From: Cytobacillus luteolus
GTDB taxonomy: Bacteria > Bacillota > Bacilli > Bacillales > Bacillaceae_L
Assembly (NCBI RefSeq): GCF_017873715.1
Contig: NZ_JAGGKM010000001.1
Coordinates: 248,001-312,000, forward strand
Direction of reading: 5' to 3'
Length of the DNA: 64,000 nucleotides
Position 1 is the first letter of the stretch. The number at the start of each line of letters is the position of its first letter. The notes below the pieces were generated by a model that saw nothing but the letters and a program-made list of their open reading frames with translations, was not told the DNA's origin and made no database searches. Below, in pieces: positions 23,033 through 31,434 of this stretch. Both the position numbers and the translations under genes were made by a program.

Positions 23033-25050
23033 ACGTAGGTAAACGCCTAGTGAATTATGCACTCCTTTATAAAAAGACATTAATTTTTGCATTAATAATG
23101 CTAACCATTGCAGTTGCCGCTGAACTAACAGGCCCGTTTATAGCCAAAAAAATGATAGATGATCATATCCTTGGGATTGAAAGACCTTGGTATGAAACGG
23201 TTGAAGGTGAAGGGGCAGTAAATTATAACAACAAATGGTATAAACGCTCAGATAACTTTAATGAAGGTGAAGAAAAAGGAGCAGAAGCTCGAGTTATTCA
23301 AGTAGGGCGTGAATATTTCTTTATAAACGGTCCCATTGAATTAGATGGAAAGAGAACGGTCGATGAAAATGGGAATGTAAAAATTTCACGTAATGACCAA
23401 GAAGCAGTATATGAAGCGACCAAGTTAACCAAAGCGCAACTGTTCAGTTTCTACAGTCCGCAAATCCCGAAGCTAATTGAACTAATCGCTATCTACTTTG
23501 GGCTACTTGTTATTGCATCTATTTTCACGTATGGACAACGCTTTTACCTGCAAACATCCTCAAATCGAATCATTCAAAAAATGAGAAAGGATGTTTTTGC
23601 ACAAGTTCAACGATTACCTATTAATTATTTTGATAACCTTCCTGCGGGTAAGGTGGTATCCAGAATTACAAATGATACAGAAGCAATAAGGGATCTATAT
23701 GTTTCTGTTCTTGCCAACTTCTTTACAGGTATCATTTATATAACAGGTATCTTTATCGCCTTATTGCTACTAGATGTGAAACTAGCTTTAATCTGTATGA
23801 TTTTGATTCCAATTCTCTTTATCTGGATTAAGGTATATAGAAAATATGCTTCACACTATAATCATAAAATACGTTCAATTTTAAGTGATATCAATGGAAT
23901 GATCAACGAGTCAATCCAAGGTATGACAATCATTCAGGCATTCCGTCGTCAAAAGGAAACGAATAAAGAATTTGAAACGATGAATGAGGAGCATTTTACG
24001 TATCAAAACAAGCTTTTAAGCTTAAATGCACTCACGTCCCATAATTTAGTTGGGGTGCTGCGTAATATTGCCTTCGTGGCATTGATTTGGTATTTTGGTG
24101 GTGCCTCACTTGGAATTGGAACGGTGGTCTCATTGGGTGTTCTTTATGCCTTTGTAGATTACTTAAACCGATTATTTCAACCGATTACAGGTATCGTTAA
24201 TCAGTTGGCTATTTTAGAGCAATCTCTTGTTGCAGCAGAGCGTGTTTTTACACTTTTAGATGAAGAAGGTGTAGACGTTAGTAAAGAGGACTTCCCGAGA
24301 TATAAAGGGAATGTTGTGTTTGATCATGTAAACTTCGGCTATAAAGAGGGCGACTATGTCTTAAAAGATATCAACTTTGAAGCGAAGCAGGGTGAAACAG
24401 TAGCACTTGTTGGTCATACAGGCTCGGGTAAAAGTTCGATTATGAACTTACTTTTCCGATTCTATGATATTAAGGAAGGTAAAATCTTAATTGACGGTAA
24501 GGATATTAATACAATTTCTAAACAAATGTTAAGAAAGCATATGGGAATCGTACTACAAGATCCATTCCTTTTTACAGGTACCATTGCTTCTAATGTAAGT
24601 TTAGATGATCCTTCAATTACTCGTGAGAAAGTTGAAAAGGCACTGCAGGATGTAGGAGCAGATCAATTACTAAAGAGTTTACCAAATGGGTTTGATGAGC
24701 CAGTTATTGAAAAAGGAAGTACTCTTTCATCTGGACAACGTCAATTAATCTCATTTGCTCGTGCGCTTGCATTTGACCCAGCGATTCTAATATTAGATGA
24801 GGCGACTGCTAGCATAGATACAGAAACAGAAGCAATCATCCAAGATGCCCTAGAAGTTTTGAAAAAAGGAAGAACAACCTTTATCATTGCACATAGATTA
24901 TCTACTATCCGAAACGCAGACCAAATCCTAGTACTAGACCGCGGTCGAATTGTTGAAAAAGGAAACCACGAAGAATTGATGAAAGTTGGAGGAAAGTACT
25001 ATCAAATGTACCAACTTCAACAAGGCAAAAACAAAGGCCTTGCTGGTTAA
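23029..25050 (+). CDS. bmrD: Heterodimeric multidrug ABC exporter subunit BmrD (YheH-like)
   Basis: A 673-residue half-transporter. Between the first and second membrane helices lies an unusually long polar insertion (about residues 45-140), the extracellular domain typical of BmrD. The ATPase has Walker A GHTGSGKSS, a non-canonical signature LSSGQRQL and a full Walker B LILDEATASID with catalytic Glu. Combined with BmrC this gives one active and one degenerate site. The start overlaps the bmrC stop (ATGA). A strong terminator follows. Confidence 0.93.
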   Translation: MNVGKRLVNYALLYKKTLIFALIMLTIAVAAELTGPFIAKKMIDDHILGIERPWYETVEGEGAVNYNNKWYKRSDNFNEGEEKGAEARVIQVGREYFFINGPIELDGKRTVDENGNVKISRNDQEAVYEATKLTKAQLFSFYSPQIPKLIELIAIYFGLLVIASIFTYGQRFYLQTSSNRIIQKMRKDVFAQVQRLPINYFDNLPAGKVVSRITNDTEAIRDLYVSVLANFFTGIIYITGIFIALLLLDVKLALICMILIPILFIWIKVYRKYASHYNHKIRSILSDINGMINESIQGMTIIQAFRRQKETNKEFETMNEEHFTYQNKLLSLNALTSHNLVGVLRNIAFVALIWYFGGASLGIGTVVSLGVLYAFVDYLNRLFQPITGIVNQLAILEQSLVAAERVFTLLDEEGVDVSKEDFPRYKGNVVFDHVNFGYKEGDYVLKDINFEAKQGETVALVGHTGSGKSSIMNLLFRFYDIKEGKILIDGKDINTISKQMLRKHMGIVLQDPFLFTGTIASNVSLDDPSITREKVEKALQDVGADQLLKSLPNGFDEPVIEKGSTLSSGQRQLISFARALAFDPAILILDEATASIDTETEAIIQDALEVLKKGRTTFIIAHRLSTIRNADQILVLDRGRIVEKGNHEELMKVGGKYYQMYQLQQGKNKGLAG

Positions 25051-25053
25051 ATG

Positions 25054-25087
25054 AAAAGATGCTGCTTTAATAGGCAGCATCTTTTTT
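25054..25087. terminator. Bidirectional terminator after bmrD
   Basis: AAAAGATGCTGC / GCAGCATCTTTT with an 8-nt loop and flanking A and T runs. The minus-strand small ORF at 25086 ends inside it. Confidence 0.9.
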
Positions 25088-25169
25088 ATGATTCAAGAAT
25101 GTTGTAGCCAATAAATAAAATTAGCATCATTGAGAATGCAATATTCAATGTGATTGATAGTTCTGACAT
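25086..25169 (-). CDS. 27-residue single-helix membrane micropeptide
   Basis: On the minus strand, AAGGAG lies about 10 bp before an ATG opening 27 codons: MSELSITLNIAFSM then a hydrophobic LILFIGYNI and a short LES tail. It predicts one membrane helix. The stop codon overlaps the bidirectional terminator shared with bmrD, so the gene would have its own end signal. Convergent placement and the good ribosome site support a real micropeptide; function unknown. Confidence 0.5.
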   Translation of the reverse strand: MSELSITLNIAFSMMLILFIGYNILES

Positions 25170-25261
25170 GTTAAAACCACTCCTTTTGTTTAAGAATACC
25201 ATCAGAAAACAGGGTGAAATACCATAGGTTATGAACACTTTTTGACTACAAAATGAACAAT

Positions 25262-25660
25262 TTATGACTGTTGGTCTGATGAATTCACCATGATTGCAGC
25301 AACCTGCTTCAGACGGTCAAAAAATTGAATGGATGCTGCAGTATCAGATAGACCCACTTCTTCAAAGGCTTCTTTCATACACGTTAACCATGCATTAGCA
25401 CGTGCAGGTGTAATCTCAAAGGGTAAATGTCGTTCTCGCATAGCGGGTGGGCCAAACTCATTACTATAAAGGATAGGTCCTCCTAAAAACTGCGTAAGAA
25501 ATAGTGTTTGCTTTCTTTTGATTTCGTTTATATCCCCTTCAAACAGTGGACTTAGAATAGGGTTAGCATATACTTTAGGATAAAATGCGTTTACCAGTTG
25601 TGTAACAGTGTCAGCCCCACCAATTCGTTCATAAAGTGTTTCCAATACAGGATTCTTCAC
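25262..25660 (-). CDS. Truncated hemoglobin, group II (YjbI/TrHbO-like)
   Basis: A 2-over-2 globin of about 132 residues, the length of B. subtilis YjbI. It shows YERIGGADTVTQLVNAFYPKV, the FLTQFLGGP helix and the proximal His in RERHLPF, followed by the helix-G Trp in ANAWLTCM. Such proteins bind oxygen or NO, or scavenge peroxide. I choose the GTG at 25660 (GGTGGTG six bases upstream, N-terminus MKNPVLETLYERIGG); GTGs 9 and 12 bases earlier lack a ribosome site. Upstream is an Fnr-type site, suggesting induction when oxygen is low. Confidence 0.88.
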   Translation of the reverse strand: MKNPVLETLYERIGGADTVTQLVNAFYPKVYANPILSPLFEGDINEIKRKQTLFLTQFLGGPILYSNEFGPPAMRERHLPFEITPARANAWLTCMKEAFEEVGLSDTAASIQFFDRLKQVAAIMVNSSDQQS

Positions 25661-25695
25661 ATCAATCACCACCGATTTAATTCGTTATATAAGTT

Positions 25696-25738
25696 ACTAT
25701 AGCAAGGAACATAGAAAAAAAGTGTGATTTGAATCACT
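25696..25738 (-). promoter_or_regulatory. Fnr-type site and promoter of the truncated hemoglobin gene
   Basis: The plus-strand text TGTGA-N6-TCACT at 25723-25738 differs by one base from the Fnr box TGTGA-N6-TCACA. On the minus strand a -10 TATAGT occupies 25701-25696, putting the start of transcription near 25689 and the box centre at about -41.5, the usual class II activator position. Confidence 0.6.
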
Positions 25739-25880
25739 TAATAACGAACTTAAGGAGTAATTAGATTTCTCATTTAAGATAATGTTTGTTATTATTATCT
25801 TATCCTTATTTTTATTACATAATGAAGCATAATAGGGGATAGAGTTAGAGGTATATAAATTTTTAGGAGAGTGAACTTTC

Positions 25881-27143
25881 TTGGCCGAATTGCCACTGAA
25901 TACCATTATTTTGTTAGTTGTTTTAATATTTTTATCTGCTTTTTTTTCAGCTACAGAGACAGCGTTTTCAAGTGTGAACAAGATTAGATTAAAGAACTAT
26001 ATGGACGAAGGTCGCCGTGGCAGTAAAAAAGCTTATTTTATTACTGAAAACTTCGATAAAGCTTTATCAACCATATTAGTAGGAAATAATATTGTAAACA
26101 TTGCGGCTGCTTCCATCTCTGCAGGAATAGCTACGCAATTGTTTCCTGGAAGTACGGGGTTATTAATAAGCACAATCATTATGACGATATTGATCCTCAT
26201 TTTTGGTGAAGTTCTACCAAAATCATTTGCAAAGGAAAATGCGGAAAGCTTTTCTCTTGCTGTTGCAGGGATATTATTTCTGTTAATGAAGGTATTGACT
26301 CCAGTAACCTACTTATTTATTTTACTTAAAAAGGGAGCTTCCCGATTAATTAAAACTAAAAATGATTCTCCGGCCGTCACAGAGGAAGAAATCAAAGTTA
26401 TGATTGACCTAAGTGAGGAAGAAGGAGTTATTGATTATAAAGAAAAAGAGTTAGTACATCGATCTTTAGATTTTAATGATATATTGGTTGGAGAAATTCT
26501 TACACCTCGTATTGATATGATTGCTGTTGAGGTGAATCATCCTGTTGAAGATATATTATCGATGTTTTTAGAGGAAAGATACTCAAGAGTTCCAGTCTAT
26601 GAGGATAATATTGATAATATTATCGGAATCTTGTCTGAAAGAGAATTCTTAGCCAATCTTGTTCAAAAGAATGAAATTAACATTCGTGAATTAGTTCGAG
26701 ATCCATTCTTCGTTGTTGAATCAATGAAAATCTCAATGTTATTACCGGAGTTACAAAAAAGTAAAACACATATGGCGATTGTAGTAGATGAGTTTGGTGG
26801 AACATCCGGACTTATTACCCTTGAAGATATACTTGAGGAAATCGTTGGTGAAATTTGGGATGAACATGATGAGAAAATAAAGAGCTTTACGAAGCTAGAT
26901 GAAACTACATATGAATTTAATGCAGAAATTCCTCTTGATGAATTTATTAAAGTCATGAATGTCGAGGAACCAGAGAGTACGTATCATACATTAGGTGGTT
27001 GGATTTTCGAGTCTATTGAACGTGTGCCATCAAATGGTGAGCAATTTGACTATGTCAACTTAACCTTAACTGTAACTAAGGTTGAAAACCGTCGTATCCG
27101 CAAAATTCTTGTAAAAATAAATGAACAACCTGTTGAAGCTTAA
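25881..27143 (+). CDS. CNNM/HlyC-CorC family transporter with CBS domains
   Basis: A 420-residue protein: DUF21/CNNM membrane domain (about 1-180, including FSATETAFSSVNKIRLKN and LVGNNIVNIAAAS), paired CBS domains (about 205-330, with TPRIDMIAVEVNHPVEDIL) and a C-terminal CorC_HlyC transporter-associated domain. Relatives such as B. subtilis MpfA export magnesium; the older name hemolysin C is misleading. The start is TTG at 25881 with TAGGAGAGTG upstream. It is divergent from the hemoglobin gene and monocistronic. The substrate is inferred from the family. Confidence 0.88.
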   Translation: MAELPLNTIILLVVLIFLSAFFSATETAFSSVNKIRLKNYMDEGRRGSKKAYFITENFDKALSTILVGNNIVNIAAASISAGIATQLFPGSTGLLISTIIMTILILIFGEVLPKSFAKENAESFSLAVAGILFLLMKVLTPVTYLFILLKKGASRLIKTKNDSPAVTEEEIKVMIDLSEEEGVIDYKEKELVHRSLDFNDILVGEILTPRIDMIAVEVNHPVEDILSMFLEERYSRVPVYEDNIDNIIGILSEREFLANLVQKNEINIRELVRDPFFVVESMKISMLLPELQKSKTHMAIVVDEFGGTSGLITLEDILEEIVGEIWDEHDEKIKSFTKLDETTYEFNAEIPLDEFIKVMNVEEPESTYHTLGGWIFESIERVPSNGEQFDYVNLTLTVTKVENRRIRKILVKINEQPVEA

Positions 27144-27152
27144 GTAACAAGT

Positions 27153-27191
27153 AAAAAAAAGGGTAACCGTGTATCGGTTACCCTTTTTTTT
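27153..27191. terminator. Bidirectional terminator between CNNM gene and 27190-27570
   Basis: A perfect 16-bp stem of AAAAAAAAGGGTAACC with its complement, loop of 7 nt, A-run on one side and T-run on the other, between convergent genes. Confidence 0.92.
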
Positions 27192-27570
27192 ATTGCACTA
27201 ACTCATTCAATTCATGTGGTAGTCGTAGAGGTTTATCCGTTGCTTTATTATTCTTATACGAGTGAAATTGAAAAAGAGTTTCTTCAGGAGAACCTACATG
27301 AAGCTCAAGGATGTTACCAACGGTTCCGCCTTTTGTGTCTAATTTCATCGTAAGTCTGCCCATCTTTACCTCATACGTAGTAAAACGTAATCCTAATAGT
27401 TCTCTCGTCTTAAAAGAAGCTTCAGGGTGGGTAGCAATGAAAACGGCAAGATCCTCAATTGATAATGTTGGCTTTTGAAGCAATATATCAACCTTGTCTT
27501 TTACAGCATAAGATGTTTGGTCTAACGCTGCTTTTACATTTGTAACAATTTTTTTTAGTAAATCATTCAT
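27190..27570 (-). CDS. Conserved-looking cytoplasmic protein, function unknown
   Basis: About 126 residues starting MNDLLKKIVTNVKAALDQ. No membrane segment or known motif is seen; the sequence is mixed alpha/beta with LSIEDLAVFIATHPEASF and a strand-rich middle (TYEVKMGRLTMKLDTKGG). The ATG at 27570 follows AGGAG at about 8 bp; an upstream in-frame extension has no ribosome site and is rejected. It is monocistronic and convergent with the CNNM gene. Confidence 0.65.
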   Translation of the reverse strand: MNDLLKKIVTNVKAALDQTSYAVKDKVDILLQKPTLSIEDLAVFIATHPEASFKTRELLGLRFTTYEVKMGRLTMKLDTKGGTVGNILELHVGSPEETLFQFHSYKNNKATDKPLRLPHELNELVQ

Positions 27571-27656
27571 AGATAAATCTCCTAATTGGGCATATTTAAA
27601 TGACGTTCTACTATATATAATAACCAACATCAATAAAATTTTACGTCTTTCTAGTC

Positions 27657-27869
27657 TTGTATATTTTTTATTGCATTTTGCTTTGCCTGCTCCCAGTAGT
27701 AAATTTGTGGGTAGCGGATATGGACTATATACTCATGAAAAAGGGTATAAGAGATAAAAGAAACAAGTTTCCAGTCAATTGCATCAAGCATATTACACAA
27801 CCCCTTTCCTTTTTAATACTATATGGTGTTTTAAGTTTGTCTGATACATCTTTATTCCAAACACTTTAA
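27657..27869 (+). CDS. Doubtful 70-residue ORF with hydrophobic ends
   Basis: TTG-initiated frame (MYIFYCILLCLLPVV...) with two hydrophobic stretches and a basic middle (MKKGIRDKRNKF). No ribosome site precedes the TTG. It could be a small membrane protein or chance. It lies between the divergent gene at 27570 and fumC. Confidence 0.25.
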   Translation: MYIFYCILLCLLPVVNLWVADMDYILMKKGIRDKRNKFPVNCIKHITQPLSFLILYGVLSLSDTSLFQTL

Positions 27870-27909
27870 ATAGGCTCAAGTAGCATAAATCATATCAGGA
27901 GGGATACAG

Positions 27910-29298
27910 TTGAATTATAGGGAAGAAAGAGACACTTTAGGAATTGTTAGTGTCCCAGCAGATAAATACTGGGGGGCACAAACAGAGCGAAGTAGGCAAA
28001 ACTTTGCCATAGGCGAAGAGAGAATGCCGATGGAGATGATTATTTCGTTTGCCATCGTAAAAAAGAGTGCAGCTATTGTGAACCATGAATTAGGAAAACT
28101 GCCTGAATCAAAGAAAAACTATATAGTGAAAGCAGCAGATGAAATTCTTTCAGGAAAAATGAATGAACACTTTCCACTCGTTGTTTGGCAAACAGGTAGT
28201 GGAACACAAACGAATATGAACGTAAATGAGGTTATCGCTTTTCGTGCTAATCAACTAGCTTCTGAAAATGGTGAATCACTTCTTATTCATCCGAATGATG
28301 ATGTTAATATGTCTCAAAGCTCCAATGATACATTTCCAACAGCCATGCACATTGCAGCAATTGAGGCAATAGAACAGAGGCTGCAACCTGCAGTTCGTAA
28401 GATGAAAGAAGCAATAAAAGAGAAGCAGGTAAAGTTTGATGACATTATTAAAATAGGAAGAACACATCTGCAGGATGCAACACCATTAACAGTGGGGCAA
28501 GAACTGAGTGGTTGGATCGCTATGCTTTTAAAAACAGAAAAGATGTTAAGTGAAAGCAAGGAGTATTTGTTAGAGCTTGCAATCGGTGGAACAGCTGTTG
28601 GTACAGGGATTAATGCACATCCGGATTTCGGTAAATCAGTGTGTGAAAAAATAGCTGAATTTACAGGACATGAATTTGAAAGTGCACCGAATAAATTTCA
28701 TGCGCTAACTAGTCATGATGAAATTGTTCATGTTCATGGCGCAATTAAAGCTCTTGCGGCAGATGTAATGAAAATAGCAAATGATATTCGCTGGCTCGCA
28801 AGTGGACCGAGAGCAGGAATTGGAGAATTTCTTATTCCGGCCAACGAACCGGGAAGCTCGATCATGCCTGGTAAAGTAAATCCCACGCAAAGTGAAGCAT
28901 TAACGATGATTGTTAGTCAGATATTTGGAAATGATGCAACAATTGGTTTTGCAGCAAGTCAGGGGAATTTTCAACTGAATGTCTTTAAGCCTGTAATAAT
29001 CTATAACTATCTCCAGTCTGTGCGATTATTATCAGATGGATTGCAATCCTTCACAAAAAATTGCATAGAGGGATTAGATATAAATAAAGAGGTTATTGAG
29101 AAAAATTTAATGAACTCACTAATGTTAGTTACAGCACTTAATCCACATATTGGCTATGAAAAGGCTGCGACTATCGCTAAGTTAGCCTATCAAGAAAACA
29201 TCTCACTAAAAGATGCTGCAAAACAAAGTGGGATTTTGACTGAAGAAGAATTTGATTCATTTGTTAACCCGGCAAAAATGGTTGATCCAACAGAGTAA
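27910..29298 (+). CDS. fumC: Class II fumarate hydratase FumC
   Basis: A 462-residue fumarase/aspartase superfamily enzyme of the citric acid cycle (fumarate to malate). Full length, with the signature [16 protein letters not shown], the substrate regions [29 protein letters not shown] and [16 protein letters not shown]. The start is a TTG at 27910 with AGGAGGGATA upstream, giving the usual [12 protein letters not shown]-terminus. It is monocistronic with its own terminator. Aspartase is excluded by the fumarase-like N-terminal domain and length. Confidence 0.95.
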   Translation: MNYREERDTLGIVSVPADKYWGAQTERSRQNFAIGEERMPMEMIISFAIVKKSAAIVNHELGKLPESKKNYIVKAADEILSGKMNEHFPLVVWQTGSGTQTNMNVNEVIAFRANQLASENGESLLIHPNDDVNMSQSSNDTFPTAMHIAAIEAIEQRLQPAVRKMKEAIKEKQVKFDDIIKIGRTHLQDATPLTVGQELSGWIAMLLKTEKMLSESKEYLLELAIGGTAVGTGINAHPDFGKSVCEKIAEFTGHEFESAPNKFHALTSHDEIVHVHGAIKALAADVMKIANDIRWLASGPRAGIGEFLIPANEPGSSIMPGKVNPTQSEALTMIVSQIFGNDATIGFAASQGNFQLNVFKPVIIYNYLQSVRLLSDGLQSFTKNCIEGLDINKEVIEKNLMNSLMLVTALNPHIGYEKAATIAKLAYQENISLKDAAKQSGILTEEEFDSFVNPAKMVDPTE

Positions 29299-29317
29299 AT
29301 AATTTCATCCACACAGA

Positions 29318-29348
29318 AAAGGTCCCAGGTTCATGCCTGGGACCTTTA
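29318..29348 (+). terminator. Terminator of fumC
   Basis: AAAGGTCCCAGG / CCTGGGACCTTT, a 12-bp stem with a short loop; only a weak T-run follows. It is convergent with the SASP gene. Confidence 0.8.
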
Positions 29349-29370
29349 AGCCATATTATGAAGTTTTTAA

Positions 29371-29589
29371 TTATTGTTGTGGATAGCCGCCCATTTGTTG
29401 TTGAGCCATAGATACTAAACGCTTAGTGATTTCTCCACCAACTGAACCGTTAGCACGAGCAGTAGTGTCAGCACCAAGGTTTACACCGAACTCTTGAGCA
29501 ATCTCATATTTCATTTGATCGATTGCTTGTTGTGCTCCTGCTACTAGTAATTGATTTGACGAATTGCTTCCTGATGTTTGGTTTGCCAT
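29371..29589 (-). CDS. Alpha/beta-type small acid-soluble spore protein
   Basis: A 72-residue SASP of the SspA/B/C/D type that coats spore DNA and is degraded at germination. It has the GPR protease site in [19 protein letters not shown] and the DNA-binding second half [19 protein letters not shown]. The start is preceded by GAGGAGATG. Its 5' leader, downstream of a sigma-G-type promoter, contains a tRNA-like cloverleaf (29624-29690). Which of sspA-sspD it corresponds to cannot be told from sequence alone. Confidence 0.95.
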   Translation of the reverse strand: MANQTSGSNSSNQLLVAGAQQAIDQMKYEIAQEFGVNLGADTTARANGSVGGEITKRLVSMAQQQMGGYPQQ

Positions 29590-29623
29590 TTGTAATTCAT
29601 CTCCTCGAAAATTTTTTTGGTTT

Positions 29624-29690
29624 TGGTTGGGTTAGCTGGACTTGCACCAGCGAATGAATGTTGTTTTCATTGCCCCTTGGGCTTAACCCA
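29624..29690 (-). ncRNA. tRNA-like cloverleaf with CCA end in the SASP 5' leader
   Basis: Read 29690 to 29624: 7-bp acceptor TGGGTTA/TAACCCA; one linker base; 4-bp arm GCCC/GGGC with loop AAG; 5-bp arm ATGAA/TTCAT with 7-nt loop AACAACA; two-base variable part; 5-bp arm GCTGG/CCAGC with 7-nt loop TGCAAGT; then A-CCA. All 21 pairs are Watson-Crick. The T-loop is one base from TTCAAGT. Not a normal tRNA: U8 and U33 are A, the D-loop lacks GG, and the nominal anticodon CAA sits in an unsuitable loop. Confidence 0.6.
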
Positions 29691-29718
29691 ATAACTTGTT
29701 TGATGTGTTTGTATGAAT

Positions 29719-29747
29719 TATTGTGTTTCATTTTATATTTTTTATTC
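29719..29747 (-). promoter_or_regulatory. Sigma-G-type promoter of the SASP gene
   Basis: On the minus strand, -35 GAATA (29747-29743), 17 bp, -10 CACAATA (29725-29719), one base from CATAATA. SASP genes are classic sigma-G targets. Transcription would start near 29712, 22 nt before the cloverleaf. Confidence 0.55.
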
Positions 29748-29770
29748 AACTTTTTTTGAAAAAAATTTTT

Positions 29771-29806
29771 GCTGGCTGGCTGGCTGCTTTGTTGCTTGCT
29801 TTGTTA
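29771..29806. repeat. Short tandem repeats GCTG x4 and GCTTTGTT x2
   Basis: Four GCTG units (29771-29786) run into two spaced copies of GCTTTGTT, just upstream of the SASP promoter. The tract is slippage-prone; the rest of 29748-29942 shows no gene. Confidence 0.6.
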
Positions 29807-29942
29807 CTAAATAGTATGGAAAAAATAAAGTAAACTATTCAAAATAAACATCGGAAATTTATTCCAAGTTCATTTGATACATTAACTATAGAATTTAGTT
29901 GAAAACTACATATTAATAAAATGAATAAGGATGAGTATACAA

Positions 29943-30188
29943 ATGAACATTTGTCCGTTATGTAATGGATTTGGAAGCAACCAAACCTACTCCTGTACTA
30001 ACTGTGGTAATGAACTTGAAGATTCAGGTAGAGTCATTGATTACTTCGATGATTATAGTGCCTATATGGAAATTGATGATATGAAAAAAATCGATGGATA
30101 TCCTACAACATTAAGTCAGCATGAATGCGCTCATCTTTTTTATTGCCCAAGCTGTCAAACACAAGAAGTAAAACTAATTAAAGAGTAA
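29943..30188 (+). CDS. Small zinc-ribbon protein, function unknown
   Basis: About 81 residues beginning MNICPLCNGFG. Two CxxC pairs (CPLC, CTNC) make an N-terminal zinc ribbon; a third pair near the C-terminus (CPSC, with a preceding Cys-Ala-His) may bind a second metal. The middle is acidic. AAGGATGAG precedes the ATG at 29943 at good spacing, so it is preferred over the in-frame ATG 12 bases earlier that lies in that site. It is monocistronic with a terminator; role unknown. Confidence 0.7.
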   Translation: MNICPLCNGFGSNQTYSCTNCGNELEDSGRVIDYFDDYSAYMEIDDMKKIDGYPTTLSQHECAHLFYCPSCQTQEVKLIKE

Positions 30189-30192
30189 ACAT

Positions 30193-30222
30193 AAAAAAGT
30201 CGCCGGTTGGCGACTTTTTTTT
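30193..30222. terminator. Bidirectional terminator between zinc-ribbon gene and msmX
   Basis: AAAAAAGTCGCC / GGCGACTTTTTT with a 4-nt loop, between convergent genes. Confidence 0.92.
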
Positions 30223-30224
30223 AT

Positions 30225-31322
30225 TTAGCGAATTCTTAATTCAGATTCAACATCAAAGAAATGAGATTTGTTCATGTCAAGTGCTAAATGAAGCTCCTGA
30301 CCAGGCTTCACATCAGTACGAGAATCAACACGTGCGATAAACTCTTGACCCTCTACTTGAGAGTAAAGCATAGTTTCTGCACCCATTAACTCAGCAACTT
30401 CAACAGTTGCTGTAATCTTAGTTCCTTGTGAAGATTCTAAGAAGATAGGCTCATCATGAATATCCTCTGGACGAACTCCAAGAATTAGTTCTTTGTTTGC
30501 ATAGCCTTTATCACGTAAGACTTTCATTTTTCCTTCAGGAACTGCAATAGAGATATTTCCAATAACAAATGAATTATCTTTTAACGTACCTCTAAAGAAG
30601 TTCATTGCAGGAGAACCGATAAATCCTGCTACGAAGATATTTTCTGGATTATCATACACCTCTTTCGGTGCACCTACTTGTTGAATAAGGCCATCTTTCA
30701 TAACAACTAGTCTTGTAGCCATTGTCATTGCTTCTGTTTGGTCATGCGTAACATAGATTGTTGTTGTTTGCAGACGTTGGTGAAGCTTTGAGATTTCAGC
30801 ACGCATTTGTACACGAAGCTTAGCATCAAGGTTTGATAAAGGTTCGTCCATTAAGAATACCTTCGCATCACGAACAATCGCACGACCTAATGCAACACGC
30901 TGGCGCTGACCACCTGATAATGCCTTAGGCTTACGATCGAGGTAGCTCTCTAAGCCAAGAATACGTGCAGCTTCTTTTACACGCTTATCTATTTCATCTT
31001 TAGAAAACTTACGAAGTTTTAGACCAAATGCCATATTATCATATACGTTCATATGTGGGTAAAGAGCGTAGTTCTGGAAAACCATTGCAATGTCACGATC
31101 TTTTGGAGCTACATCATTTACACGTTGCTCATCAATATAGAAGTCACCTTTAGAAATTTCCTCAAGGCCTGCAATCATACGAAGAGTCGTTGATTTACCA
31201 CAACCAGATGGACCAACAAAGACGATAAATTCTTTATCTTTGATATGCAAATTAAAGTCTTCTACAGCTGTTACTTTGTTATCATAAATTTTATAAATAT
31301 TTTCAAGTTTTAATTCAGCCAT
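30225..31322 (-). CDS. msmX: Multi-sugar ABC transporter ATPase MsmX-like
   Basis: A 365-residue MalK/UgpC-type ATPase, the same length as B. subtilis MsmX, which energises several sugar importers (maltodextrin, arabino- and galacto-oligosaccharides). Walker A GPSGCGKST, Q-loop MVFQNYALYPHM, signature LSGGQRQR, Walker B FLMDEPLSNLDAKLR, and a C-terminal OB/TOBE regulatory domain (ILGVRPEDIHDEP). It stands alone without permease genes, as expected for a shared ATPase. AGGAGGTAATG precedes the start. The leader has an inverted repeat and an imperfect cre. Confidence 0.92.
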   Translation of the reverse strand: MAELKLENIYKIYDNKVTAVEDFNLHIKDKEFIVFVGPSGCGKSTTLRMIAGLEEISKGDFYIDEQRVNDVAPKDRDIAMVFQNYALYPHMNVYDNMAFGLKLRKFSKDEIDKRVKEAARILGLESYLDRKPKALSGGQRQRVALGRAIVRDAKVFLMDEPLSNLDAKLRVQMRAEISKLHQRLQTTTIYVTHDQTEAMTMATRLVVMKDGLIQQVGAPKEVYDNPENIFVAGFIGSPAMNFFRGTLKDNSFVIGNISIAVPEGKMKVLRDKGYANKELILGVRPEDIHDEPIFLESSQGTKITATVEVAELMGAETMLYSQVEGQEFIARVDSRTDVKPGQELHLALDMNKSHFFDVESELRIR

Positions 31323-31341
31323 TCTTCATTACCTCCTAATA

Positions 31342-31372
31342 TTGAAAGCGTTATTCTAAGACTAGAATAACG
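31342..31372. promoter_or_regulatory. Imperfect cre and inverted repeat in the msmX leader
   Basis: TTGAAAGCGTTATTCT (31342-31357) matches most of the CcpA consensus WTGNAANCGNWNNCAW but ends CT instead of CA. It overlaps an inverted repeat CGTTATTCT / AGAATAACG (31349-31372). CcpA control of msmX is known in B. subtilis; here it is only suggested. Confidence 0.35.
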
Positions 31373-31434
31373 TATAACTAATCTCATAATAAACGTAAAC
31401 TTGCACAAAAAAAGAGGAAGTGAAGTGGGCATGT

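Noticed and set aside
25697-25981. 94-codon minus-strand ORF over the hemoglobin/CNNM promoters
   Set aside because: It overlaps the start of the CNNM gene and the Fnr site; composition is not protein-like.
29624-29690. Functional decoding tRNA gene
   Set aside because: The D-loop has three bases without GG, U8 and U33 are replaced by A, and the variable region is two bases; it is reported as tRNA-like only.
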